From positions 20,046 to 84,045 of the forward strand of contig JANDJZ010000181.1 in assembly GCA_027943245.1 (NCBI GenBank): a stretch of 64,000 nucleotides of DNA, in the 5' to 3' direction. This document shows, piece by piece, positions 11,040 to 22,159 of the stretch. A program made the translations under genes and the position numbers. A model generated the notes under the pieces. It was not told the origin of the DNA. It saw only the letters and a program-made list of their open reading frames with translations, and made no database searches. This DNA is from Acanthamoeba sp. SK_2022b. Lineage: Eukaryota > Discosea > Longamoebia > Acanthamoebidae. Every line of letters starts with the position of its first letter. Within the stretch, counting starts at the first letter, position 1.

Positions 11040-11204
11040 GTTGGCGCTATGCGCGTAGAAGAAAACATGCCCTGTTTTTTTGTATGCCCTTCGTAGTGAC
11101 CTTCAGTGAAAACTGGGGGATCCCACAATGGGGTGCGACAGGCAAGAGGCACACCATCAAGTAGCGCTCTCCTTCAATCATAAGCACAGGCAAAACCGCC
11201 GCCA

Positions 11205-11417
11205 AGGGTTGGGGGGTAGGTAACTTGCTCTCCCTCTGTCTAATATCAAACCCTCCTCCGCAAGGAGTACTGAGGGCCGCTGATATGGGAGAGCTATGAT
11301 CGGAGACTGAAGCCTGTCAGTGCCTACCCGGGGGGTTCAACTCCCGACGGTAACCCTCACCTTTTGCCTCCAACAGGTCTACGCGTGGGCCTCGGCGTTT
11401 CCAGGCAAGTTTTTTTT
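11205..11417 (+). ncRNA. Candidate structured Pol III non-coding RNA, family unknown
   Basis: This gene-free block can fold into nested, perfectly paired helices. P1 is 11205-11210 with 11352-11357. P2 is 11214-11220 with 11323-11329. P3 is 11227-11234 with 11287-11294 (8 bp). P4 is 11243-11248 with 11281-11286, stacked on P3. P5 is 11251-11255 with 11272-11276, and P6 is 11256-11259 with 11264-11267, closed by a GCAA (GNRA) tetraloop. A hairpin at 11333-11345 has the loop TTCAACT, a tRNA T-loop consensus, and the same bases form a perfect B box, GGTTCAACTCC (11334-11344). Eight T residues at 11410-11417 fit a Pol III terminator. A weak A-box-like TAGGTAACTTG is at 11217. It matches no family I can recall (not 7SL, RNase P/MRP, U3, U1, U2, U4, U5 or U6). 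The 5' end is unknown. It could instead be a structured 5' UTR of the ZSWIM7-like gene. Confidence 0.5.
11410..11417 (+). terminator. T8 run, possible Pol III terminator
   Basis: Eight consecutive T residues on the plus strand lie 66 bp after the B box of the candidate RNA. Pol III stops at runs of four or more T residues. Confidence 0.45.
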
Positions 11418-11479
11418 CTAGGAAATACAATCAATAAATAAAACAAATAGAAAACCAATAAAGATCAGAAAGAGTTTAC

Positions 11480-12183
11480 ATGTCCTCCGCAGATCCCGTC
11501 AGTCTTGAGGCAGTGGCCGAAGAGCTGTTCATGAAGGTGAAGATTGCCGGCCGATGTACGTATAAATGCAATATATCGCGGCTACCCACGTGAAAGCTTT
11601 CTTCCTACTGATTCCGGTGCCCTCCCAGTCACCGACGAGCTGTTGCTTTCGTACGCTCTCCTGTGTACTTCTCTCTCTTCTGTTGTGATTGACCCCCCAC
11701 CCCGTCCTTTAGGCTCTATTTCGTGTTTGATGCGGTGCTGTTTGCTGCGTTGGACATCATCGACCGCAACCGCGTGGTGCAGGTCGTTGCCGCCCCCTCT
11801 GGCCGCAGTTACTATCAGGCACTCTCTGCCCCACCTACCGGTTTTTGCCTGTAGGGCCTGACTGTAGCTCGCCGTCCAGCTGGCGGGCCAGGGGAAGAAG
11901 TCTGGCAAATGGAGCGCCAAGTACATCTGCTTTAGCCACTACTGCTCGTGCCCCGCCTTCACCTACTCAGTGCTCAAGGGCGATCCGCGTGAGACGCCCT
12001 TCATGGTACGTGCAACAACTGTCCACTCGCCTCTTGCGCGACGATGTTAACTGCGGGGGCGTGTAGTGCAAGCACCAGCTGGCGGTGCGGTTGGCCCCAT
12101 TGGTGGGCAAGTGCCGCAGGAAGGAGGTCACCGACGACCAATTCGCAGACGAGCTGCTCACCAACGGCCCCGCGCCAGTCTAG
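11480..12183 (+). CDS. ZSWIM7: ZSWIM7/SWS1-like SWIM zinc-finger protein
   Basis: ZSWIM7 (SWS1) forms a Shu-type complex with a RAD51 paralogue and promotes homologous recombination. The model has five exons: 11480-11555, 11629-11650, 11713-11782, 11868-12005 and 12067-12183. All four junctions keep frame and use GT-AG. The predicted length is 140 residues, the same as the human protein. It begins MSSADPVSLEAVAEELF and contains SLYFVFDAVLFAALDIIDRN, a family hallmark. The SWIM motif C-x-C-xn-C-x-H is HYCSCPAFTYSVLKGD spliced to CKHQLAVRLAPLVGK, where the Cys and His residues would bind zinc. The second exon is only 22 nt. The stop codon is followed by the convergent end of the next gene 152 bp away. 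Confidence 0.9.
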
Positions 12184-12334
12184 CGGCCTCGCGCCTCTGT
12201 TCTGTACATACGATATTGCAAGCGTCGCTGTTCATACACTCATGCACAGGCTCTGGACGTTGCGCGACTCGGGCCCAAGATGGTGAAGAAAGTGATGGCG
12301 GGCACATAACACATTTGCGCATGGCTGTCTCTTC

Positions 12335-14707
12335 TCAATAGAAGGTCAGCTGCACGGTCCACGTGGCGGATTCCGTGGCCTTCTTCTCGCTGACATCCAC
12401 GCGCCCATCCCCGCTAGCCGTGACGTTGCGGTCGATCACCTTGGACCGGATGACGAGCCTGTTCTCGCCCTGCACGAACCGCCAGAATCGCTCGGACTCG
12501 GTCACCGTCCGCGATCGCGCGTTCAGCGTCCCGCCAGCCACGCTGAATAGCCACATTGCTTGTGATGAGCTTTCCGGGCGCTTGGCGGGCAGAGGGGTGA
12601 GGGGCAATCGCTCACCTCAGGTAGTAGCCCCACGAAGAGAGGAGGGTGAGCTTGCGTTCGTCGTCGTGGAGAGTCCACCGCTCCTGCGGGCCGGGCTCGC
12701 CGCAGGTCGCGAGCACCACCGTGCCGTCGGGGTTGGCCGACATATAGCGCCCACCCTCCAACTCCGACCGGAACGTGGCGTAGACCCCTTGGCCCAGCCC
12801 CCCCCCCACCCAACACAAAACGCCGTCAGCCAGGCAGCAGGGCTGGGTCCCGGGTCCGCAGCGACAGAGTTTGTGTGAAGTGCGCTACCGCTGGTGACTG
12901 GGAGGAGGCTCAGAGTCCACGAGTACGCCTTGTCCGACTGGGCCGCTACCGCGTCGCTGCCGTAACAAACAACGCACGAGGCACACTTCAGTCCGGAGGG
13001 GAGCATATGCGGGCGTTGTGCGTGCGTTTGGAACATACCTGTCGGCGCTACGAGGCACGGTGAGGTACTTGCCCAGGTGGGACTTGAGGCTGATCTTGTC
13101 GCTGACGATCATCACCTCGAACTCCTGGGGCTCGCCCCCCGCCGTCGGCACGCCTGTCAGCTTACCTGATGGCTCGCACGACAGGTAGAGGCCGTGCCGG
13201 TTCATTAACCTGGCCTTCTGCTGCGTCTGGATCATCGTCCACACCTCCTCGGGCTCCCCTGTGGTACCCCGCCGCGGGTCACTATGGCCCGGTGGCAGGG
13301 AGAACAGCTGGGCGCGAAGAGGGTGGCGGTTACCGGAGGTGTCGTCTTGGGCACCGGTCCAACACGACGTGAAGGCCTCACCACTCTCTCGGAGCCGCAG
13401 GAAGCGACCGTTGTGAGACATCAGGGTGACCTTCCTCCCTGCGCGCAAGGCAGTGAGATCGCTCTGTTGCCCCACAACTCCCTCCCGCAGACATGGCCCA
13501 TCTCACTCACCTTGGCGCGCGCTGTTGGTGCTGTCAGGGTCGGCCTTGCTAGCTTGGTGGAGCTTTGTCTGGTCCTTGAGGACATACGGCTGCAGCAGCA
13601 GTGGAAAGCAGTGGGACCTGGTGACAACAAGGCAATGCCGGTCGGCGACTCCCGCAGTCGGACCGGGTGCTCTACAAGCAGGGGAAGGGAAGTGCAAGTA
13701 GTACCAGTCGCTCTTGAAGGTGAAGATGTCGATGCCGTGGTTGTCCTTTGGCCGTGGGCGCCACAGCGAGGCATCGCCATAGGAGCCTGTCCCACAACGT
13801 AGAACAACACGCTAGTGAGCGAGACAGCAGCAGTCTGCTGAGGGACTTCGTGTTGGTCTCACCGCCGCTGCCCGAGTCCCACCATGTTTGAGGGTAGACC
13901 CACTGGCCGCCTATCACCAACGACTTGTGTACGCATCTGCATGTCCCTCCCCAATTAGCAACAACGAGTTCAATAGAACCGCTACCACGCATCCAGGGTT
14001 GCTCTCGCTCACCTCATCGAGTCCTTCGGTGGCTTCTGGTCGCTCTTGGAGTTGGTGGCAACGTCCCCCAACGCAACATAACCTGAACCCAAGGTCAAGC
14101 CATGGAGCGATGAGCAGTAGCTGATGCAGACAACCCTTGGAGCAAGGCGACGTGTGGACGGGGATGTTACCCGGAGGAGGGATAGGCCGCCAGAGCGACA
14201 CGTAGCCGTACTTGCCTCCGGTCTTGCGGCTGTCCTGCACACGACCGCAGACCATGGTCTATGAGCAGGACAGGGCAAGGAGGCGTCGGCAAGAACTCAC
14301 CCAAGTCTTAACAAAGTCCACCGGCTTGACGAGCAGCTCGGTGTCGCCCTCTACGGCCTGCCGCACCACTATGCCCGCTTCGCGTGGTTCTTCGCTATGA
14401 TGTGGCTCGGCGTGGTCGCCCAAGCAAAAATAGCCTTGACAAGATGGATCGAATTACGATGTGTGACTTTAGCAAGAATGAAAAGCGAAACCTTTGGTTA
14501 TTAGAGAGGAGAGGCCGTGGTACCGGGAGGAGCGACGACATGCCAGATGGAAACATCGCCGCGCGAGCCGGTGCCGTGATCGTCCCACACCTTGGTGAAC
14601 GAGGCACAGGGTATGACCTCCAATCTTGGACTCACCGATGCTTGCTGCCACCCTCCAGAACGGCCTCCTTCCTTCGAGGCCTGGTTCCCTCCATCTTCGT
14701 GCTCCAT
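12335..14707 (-). CDS. VPS62-like repeats followed by fascin-like beta-trefoil repeats
   Basis: The start ATG at 14707 gives MEHEDGGNQASKEGGRSGG. Three W-rich VPS62-type (DUF946-like) repeats follow: FTKVWDDHGTGSRGDVSIWH then VVAPPG joined to YFCLGD; VDFVKTW joined to DSRKTGGKYGYVSLWRPIPP then GYVALGD; and YPQTWWDSGSGG joined to SYGDASLWRPRPK. The C-terminal half has beta-trefoil repeats like those of fascin and hisactophilin: KVTLMSHNGRFLRLRESGE, KARLMNRHGLYLSCEPSG, DKISLKSHLGKYLTVP, GGRYMSANPDGTVVLATCGE and KLTLLSSWGYYLR. Fascin-type trefoils bundle actin or bind lipids; VPS62 repeats were named from a yeast vacuolar-sorting protein but lack a known biochemical role. About ten short introns are present, and the stop is at 12335-12337. 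Joining both halves in one gene is supported by continuous splice phases, but the 13420-13500 junction is the least certain and two genes cannot be excluded. Confidence 0.7.
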
Positions 14708-14930
14708 CGGGGCTGTGTAGCCTCGTCTATATTACGGCACCCCCCATTACATTTTTGTTGTAACTATTTGCAACTATCATGACGTTTGCAGGATAGCACC
14801 GGCGCGGCATCTTGTTTTGGGCTGATGACCACCCAAAAAAGGGCCGCCGCCCAGAGAGACGAAGAGCGTTGAGCCCTGATAGAAGAGGAAGGGAGCAAGC
14901 GAGCGAGTAGGGGCGAGCGGGCGTGCGAAG
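14708..14930. promoter_or_regulatory. Divergent promoter region
   Basis: 223 bp between the starts of the VPS62/trefoil gene (-) and the PH/coiled-coil gene (+). The AT-rich centre near 14745-14785 contrasts with GC-rich flanks. No specific element can be identified. Confidence 0.4.
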
Positions 14931-17706
14931 ATGGAAGGATATCTGGAGAAACAGAAGAAGAAGGGAAAGAGCCGCTCGAGATGGGTGAGGCGGTACTTCA
15001 AGACCATAGGTAATCATCTCTGCTACTCGGAAAAGAAGGAGCCCTACAAGGTCATCGGCTCTATTCCACTCGACGAGACACAGTTCTTTCGAACCGATCC
15101 ACGAGAGCCTCTCACAATCACACTGTCTGTCAAGGACGGCCGCTTCTACGACCTGCGGGCCGATAACGAGCATGAGGCAGTCGCCTGGCGCAACTTCTTC
15201 TCCTCCTTTGGCCTGCAGATCGGGCAATCCAACATGCTCTCGCCCCGCACGGAACACGGGCGAGATAAGGCCGCCACGGGTGTATTGTCGACGCCACAGA
15301 TGGCCTTGGACAGCACACAAAATGGATTTTGGGGTACCCCTCCCTTCTTCCCATGCACTACATTGAGTCAAGTCATCTCCCCTGTAGAACTCACCCATTG
15401 TGATAAACAATTCTATTCACAGCATCTGTTGCTCCCCTGGCGCGCTCCCGCCATCCGCCGCGACAGGTCTCAGACCACCGAGGCACCCGCCAGCGGCATA
15501 TGGCTGTCCCCCCCATGCAAGCCCTCCCGGCCCTCCACCTGGAGCGTGCGCCGCAAACCTCGGACTTGAGGGGGCAGGACCACGCGCGCAATGCTGACCC
15601 CGCTGTGGAGGACGGGCGACACACCAAGTCGCGCGTGCGAAGGATTACCATAACCAAGATCGAAGAGGCAAAGAAGCTCAACGTGACCTACGGCAATCTC
15701 GACGACGTGCTTCAACGCGTCGAGGAGGAAGAGCGGCGCAAGGAGGAGGCCACCGCTGAGCAGTTCCGAAACGAGAAGGAGATGCTGGCCCAGCAGGAGG
15801 TCGAGTTGCGGGGCAAGGACGAGCATCTGATGGAGATGCGGCGGGAGCTCCTGCGCATGAGTCAGCGACTCCTGCTCGTCGCCTCCCAGGCCGTCCAACC
15901 GAAGTCCGACGACAAGGCCTCGGTAGAAGATCCAGAGCGAAGAAAGGCAGAGGTCGAGGAGCAGAGGCTACGCGAAGAGGAGAAGAAACACGAGGAAGAG
16001 GAAGAAGGAGAGCGCCAGGAAGAGAAGGAGAGGAAATGGGAGGAGGAGGAAGCAAGAAAACGCGAGGAGGAGGCAGAAGGGAAGCGCCAGGAAGAGGCAG
16101 AAAAGCGACAGGAGGAGGAGGAGAAGCGCAAGGAAGAGGAGGAGGAGAGGAGGCTCAAGGAAGAGGAGGAGGAGAGGAAGCGCGAGGAAGAGGAGGCAGA
16201 GAGGAGGTTCCTCGAGCAGGAGCGCCTGCTGCTCGAAGAGGAGGAGCGGATATGGCGTGAGGAGGAGGAAGAGCACATGCGCCGGGAGCGGGAACGGCTG
16301 CGGAGGGAGGAGGAGGAGCGGCGGCATAGGCTCGAGGAGGAGCGGTTGCGAAAGGAGGAAAAGGAACGGCGTCGGAAGGAGGAGGAGGCACGGCTACGAC
16401 AGGAGGCAGAAAGAATGGCCGCGGAGGCGGAGGAGCGCAGGCAGAAGGAGGAGCAGCTTAAACGGGAGATGGCCGACCTCGAGGAGCGGAGGCGCGCGCT
16501 CGAGCAGAAGCTTCAGCTAGAGGAAGAGGAGAGGCGCAAGAAGGAGGAAGAGCTCAGACGCAAGAAGGAGGACGAGGAGCGGCGGGAGCGCGAGTGGGAA
16601 GTGTGGAAGCAGCAGGAGCGGGAGCGTGTGCAGGCGCTGGTCGAGCAGGTCCGCCAAGAGGCTCGCGAACAGGTTACACGCCCTCACCGAGCTTGTTTTG
16701 ATTTCTCTCCTCTCCCAAGTGCGTGAGCCGGTTTTTGACCGAGTTGGGGCGCAGCTGAAAGTGAAGCTGGCCCCGTTGCTGCCGTCTGGGTTCGAGAATC
16801 ATGTTGCGGAGGACAACCCTAGGGCGACCCTTCTCGTTGCCATCAAGGGCGCCAGGGTCGCCAACCTCAACCACGTACGCATTGCGCGTGATATGTGTGC
16901 GCGCATGGTGCGTGTCTTGTGGAGCGATGCTAAAGGCTGATGTGCATCGACAGGTACCGACAGCACCGGCGGCACCGGCCGCAGGCGCGGCAGCCGAAGG
17001 CGGCATTCGCGAGTCGCTCCTCGAGGCGCTGAACTCGCGTCGGTTTTTCATCCTCACCGACGAGCAGAAAGCGAGAAGCTGTGATAACAGCGATGACGAC
17101 GTCGAGGAAGAGGAGTGGACGGACGACTCGGAGGACGAGCCTTGGTCCAGCACGACCAGCAGCCGACCAGACCTTGTTACCAGCAACCAAGGCTCCAGAG
17201 TTCCCGTGGTCGAGGGTGAGGACGACGGCGTCTCGGAGGAAGCCCCAGTGCTGGACGGTCAAACCAGGGAAGGCGTCTCAGACGAGCCAGCGGCATTGCG
17301 CCCCGAGGAAGAAGCGCAAAAGCGAGAGGCGGTCGCTGGAAACAGCAAAGGAAGGGAAGAGGAGAGGGAGAAGGAAGAGGGCGAGAAGGAAGTGGGCGAG
17401 AAGCAAGAGGGCGAGAAGCAAGAGGAGGAAGCGGAGCCGACCAAGGCGGCGGAAGCAGTGGCGCCGAGCAGCCAGATCGAGCTCGAGAGTGAAAAGGAAT
17501 CGGAAGGGGAAAAGGAGCCAGCAACAGGCTCCGAACGCACAGCCGGAGGAGCAGCCTTCGCTGTAAAAGAAGAGGCCAACGCCCACCAAACAGCCAAGGG
17601 AGAAGCCGTGACTGAGGAAAAGGACTCGCGAGAGGAATGCGCAATGAGGCCACGGAGGGCGCGCGTGCTCGTGCGGGAGTTGGTGAACGAGAACGCTAAT
17701 AGCTAA
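14931..17706 (+). CDS. PH domain plus long charged coiled-coil protein
   Basis: Exon 1 (14931-15279) encodes an N-terminal pleckstrin-homology domain starting at the first residue: MEGYLEKQKKKGKSRSRWV, RRYFKTIGNHLCYSEKKE, IGSIPLDETQFFRTDP, and the conserved tryptophan in HEAVAWRNFFSSFGL. PH domains bind phosphoinositides or proteins at membranes. Exon 2 starts at 15423 and encodes about 280 residues of nearly uninterrupted Glu/Arg/Lys heptad-like sequence (EEERRKEEATAEQF, RREEEERRHRLEEERLRKEE), predicted to form a long single or coiled helix. The last exons encode KVKLAPLLPSGFENH, SRRFFILTDEQKARSCDN, an acidic DDDVEEEEW patch and a repetitive Glu/Lys/Ala tail ending at 17706. The acceptor of exon 3 is uncertain: the AG at 16753-16754, just before CTGAAAGTG, keeps frame best. 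The family is not assigned; it resembles cytoskeletal scaffold proteins in composition only. Confidence 0.8.
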
Positions 17707-17812
17707 GCACGCGAAGCACTGCAGCTAATTATTGTTTTATTATTTAGCTTTTAATCATAAATATTATAAACTATAAATGGAAAATTGATTGGTGAGAGCT
17801 CTGGGAGGAGTT

Positions 17813-20800
17813 CTAGAACGGCTTCTTGTACGTGAGCAGGGTGCGGAAGGTGGCTCCGGGCATGTAGTTGGGCTTGTTCATTTCGTCCTCCTTCCTCTTC
17901 TCTAGCACCAGCTTCTCCACCGTCTTCTCGAGCGCCTGCACGACTTGGCCAGCCTGGCGGGGAGAGAAGAGCATTCACGACCTGAGTTGTAGGGGGGAGG
18001 GGAGGAAGGCAGTAGCGAGCGTGTGTACCTGCGGGGTAGTGAACACGAGTCGCTGGGGGTTCATGAGCGAGCCGGCGACAACGCCGAGGGTGTCGTTCTT
18101 GGTCGACGACCAGTTGGAGATAGCTGTGAAGAAGAAGAGCAAGGCATCAGTTATGCTGTCATGATACGCGTTTGCGATGGTACTTATGGCATCGTAGTAG
18201 TAGTAGTAGTAGTCGTACCCTTGAAGGTGGCGATGGCCAACGGCTCCTTTTGAGGCAAGCGGAGGATGATGAGGCCTTCACGGCTGATGCCAATCGCATT
18301 CGTTCCCGGGTATTGCTTGTTCTGCTCGCGGGGAGGTTAGAGTGCGAACGGCTGAGATGTGAGGGGAGAGAGCTGCTCACCTCGCAGAAGAAAATGGTGG
18401 CGCCGTAGTACTTCCACCTCCTTACGGTGGCGAGGTAGAGACCCTCTGCCGCCTGCACGGGCATCTCCTTATCGAGGTCCTCGAACTCGTTGTAGATGGC
18501 GAGCAGCCACTCGCTCTCCGTTTTCCTAATTTGTTGTGAGCGTAGGCAGCGTGAAAGGTAAGCATATATACATATAGATCAGGGGGCAGGGGTCGATGTA
18601 CATTTGCAGGGCGAACGGGGGCAGGAAGCGGACGGCTTGCATGAACTCGTTGCTCTTGCTCACCATCGATGCGCGGCCCTTATCCTTGACGGTGCGTGAC
18701 ACTTGGATGAAGTACTGCAGCGCCGAGAGGTAGGCCGCCTGATGATGTCGATCACCGCTTAGTCGGATTCAACCACCCGCCCACCCACCCACAGTCTCCC
18801 CTTTTTGAAATCGTGCTGCCAACAAGCGACGGTTTGACAAGCGTACCTCGCCTTCGGTGACGGGTTGCTTGCCTGAGTTCACGAGACCCATTGCCTGAGG
18901 AGGGGAATGTGTCAATAAGCAATGTTTACCACCAGTCCACCACCAACGGCAACTTCATCAACAACGACGAGGCAATTAAGCTGGACCTGGTGGCAGAGTA
19001 GATGGTTGGCAACGGGATCGGTGAGCTCGATCTGCGGATTGAGCGACATTGATTCCTGGAACACGAATTGGAGCGCCTCCTTGCCCTTGGTGTTGAGCTC
19101 AAACTTGGCCATGACATCGCAGATACTGTCACGCTCCTGCAGCAAATTGCCGATGGCTGCGAGAGGAGAAACCGATCGTCAGGCATCACGGCGAGTCATG
19201 CACGCGCACAATCAAGACGGAGAGGCAGACCTCCATTGAATCGCCTGGAGGCGTCCTGCTCGCTGCCCATGAAGGCGTAGAGCTTCCAGTCTCGCTTGGT
19301 CAGCGCGTCGGGCGTGAGTCTGAAGTCCTTGATCAGCTGCAACGTGGTGTCACGCACGGTGGCGGCCATGTCCACCAAGACCTACGCGAGCACGGACAAG
19401 TCAACGGATAGGCGTGAGTTGGCTGTGAACGATGTGGGGACCCACATCCAACATGTGGGCGAGGCAGGCGCCTCGTACTCCCTTGGTGGCCGTGTCGTAT
19501 GTCCACACGCGGACCTGAAACGGGCTGCCCAACTGCGAACGCACACATAGGCGCAAGTTAGAGAAGAGTATGAGCCAAGCATAGACGCAGGAGTGACGGT
19601 ACGCGAATGGCCGCGAATTCGGCCTGCGAGGGAGCAAAGTAGCGCGCGCCCGCAGCTCGCAAACGGTCCAGACGGCTCACGCCCGCCGTAGCCAACCGCG
19701 CGATGTCCTATGTCGTAAAATATGTTAATAATAAATCCAAGCAATCTTTAAAAATAAAAGTGGCTGTGAACCTGCGCGATCTTCTCGTCGTCGGTGGTGA
19801 GCTTCGTGTGCACGTGGAGGAAGTCGAGTAGGTAGGGCCCCAAAGTGCGTGAGGGATTGAACAGACCGCAGCAGATGGAGATCAGCTCCATGCCCTTCAC
19901 CTGGCTCGCCCTGATGGTGTATGTCTGTGTTTAGTCGATTTGCGTGGAAAAGAGAGGAGGGTTGAGGGAGGTACGGCTTGGGATGCTTGTTGGCCTGCCT
20001 GAGCAGCTGGCCAAAGATCTCGTCCCTGAGGTTTGGCTTGTCGATGCCCGTTTGGCAGACCTTGGACATCAGCTCTGGAAAACAGAACCACTATCAGAAC
20101 ATGCGGCGGCGGGAGGAGGAGGAGGAGGAGGAGGAAAGGTTAGCAATACCGTAAGCGCTCTTCTTTGATGGATAGTCGCCCATGTACTGCATGATGAGGA
20201 TGGACAAGTCAATAGCGATCTTGGCCGTGGCCTCGTCGAAGTTCTTGTGGAGGGGACACTTGAGCGGGCTGTCAGAGTAGCGTGACAGGATGTCGGCGGC
20301 AGTCGAGCCGGGCTTGGGGGTGATCTTCTCCTCCTTGGTGAGCTCGTCGATGTTGAAGTGCTTGGTGGCGTACTCCGCGAAATGATACCTCTTAACGCTG
20401 CTAGAGGGGAGATAGATCGTGTTCCTCCACGATTCCTCATTCGAGTTGGTCTGCTGGTAGAAGGCCTTGCTACTCTTCCGCGGCACGCCCTTCATTTCCG
20501 TGGGCTTCGCTACCGAGCCTGCGCCTATTCAAATTCGAATACAGACAACTGGCGTAAGTGGCCAGTCCAGTGAGTTGAACAACGTAAGCACTGCTTACCG
20601 CTACGCTCAGAGCCGTCGTCGCTGGTATGTAATGCTCCACTCTGTGGTGATTGGCAAGCCAGCTGAGTGAAAAGAATGCTCGCCATGACCAACACGAGGT
20701 GGCGGCGGAAGTGGCGTGTACCAAGAGGCGCTGCTTCAGGGATGGCGCGCGAGGCGAGTTGGCGTACTCCTCGACCGTGCTACCGGGTTTGAGGATGACG

Positions 20801-22099
20801 ACCTCGACGTTATCCTTGGGGAACTGACCGACTTTGTCTGTGTGTTTGGTTTTGGACGAGGAGTGCGGGCGTGAGTGAACACGTCCCTGTCCACCTCATC
20901 CCATCTCCAAGTCAGGCGTGAAGGAAACGCCGACTTACCGCCGAGCCTGCCCTTCCACCAACCGGAGGAGTCTCTGTTGATGAGGGTGATGACATCGTTC
21001 TTGTGGAACGAGAGCAAGCTCTTGTCACGCGGCAAGTAATCCACCAGAGCCCGTGCCACCCTGCATGATCATGTATAGAACTGTAGCGTGAGCAGGCGTG
21101 ACCCAGAATACGATAGTGATTCGCCGTGCGGAGCGGAGGCGTACGAGGAGTCCTCACGCAACCAAAACATGTAGTCTTCCAGGACGCTCGCCATTTCCAC
21201 TCCCTACACAACACACATGCACACGCAATCTGTCAGCAAAAGCAATAGCCCTAAATTGGAACCAAGAAGACCATACCTCCAGAGTAAGGAACTTCACCGA
21301 CCCCAACTCGTACTTGGAGGTGACGGTGCAGGAGTTGACGGTGAAACTAATGTCCGTGATGTCCCAGAAGGGGATGTGCCGCAGCTTTTGCCTGGCCGAC
21401 GACAGATCAACATGAACAGTTCTTTGATTAAAAACGGGCTAATACCGCTTCTGTATATGGTGACGCGTACTGGGTGGCGGGATCGTAGATCATCAGCCCG
21501 GGAATGCCAATGCCGACCATGCACTCATCGGGCAAGTCCAAATCGGTCGTCTCCAGCTTCACGGCAGGGAATACGCTCTGCACGACAGAGAGGTTTGGTG
21601 AGACGAGAAGGGAGCTGCGGCAACCGGGGCCGGATGCTGCGAACCAAGCCGTAGAACGGCAGCTCCTTCGCCAACCTCAAGTATTCCCTGAGAACTTTGT
21701 CACCGTCGTCCTGTTGTGGCGAGGATGCCCCCAGGGTCAGCAACAAGAAAGACCGAGCGTCGAGGTGACATCGGGGGGGGGGGGAGATGGGGCAGGGGCA
21801 GAGAGTCTCGAGAATATGCGCACCAACTTCATCCTCTTGATGCGGGCCACCTCGGTTTCGATCAGGATTCCCCATTCTCCCGCCGACTTGGCGATCAGGT
21901 GCGAAGGAGGCACAAGCGAAGAGACGCTGGATCCCAGGCAACGTGAGCGGTAACAATGGTGGCGAGGAAATATAACGAACGTTGACAAACTACGTACATG
22001 CTGGTCGGGTTGGTCGCAAGGGTCTGCTGGGCGCCGTCGATGATCGCTTTGGCCGCGGCCAGCCCCGCCACGTGCTCTTCACGAATGGGCAGGCGTTCG

Positions 22100-22159
<60 letters not shown>

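Noticed and set aside
11334..11344. tRNA gene suggested by the B box GGTTCAACTCC
   Set aside because: No acceptor, D or anticodon arm can be drawn around it. The T stem has only three pairs, and the flanking helices belong to a different fold.
11205..11417. SRP (7SL) RNA or telomerase RNA identity for the structured block
   Set aside because: The GCAA hairpin lacks the AGCAG asymmetric loop of SRP helix 8. TAACCCT at 11351-11357 is too short a match to a telomere template and is used in helix P1.
15862..16327. Long minus-strand Ser- or Leu-rich frames opposite the coiled-coil exon
   Set aside because: They are complements of GAG/AGG-rich coding sequence, with no start context or family similarity.
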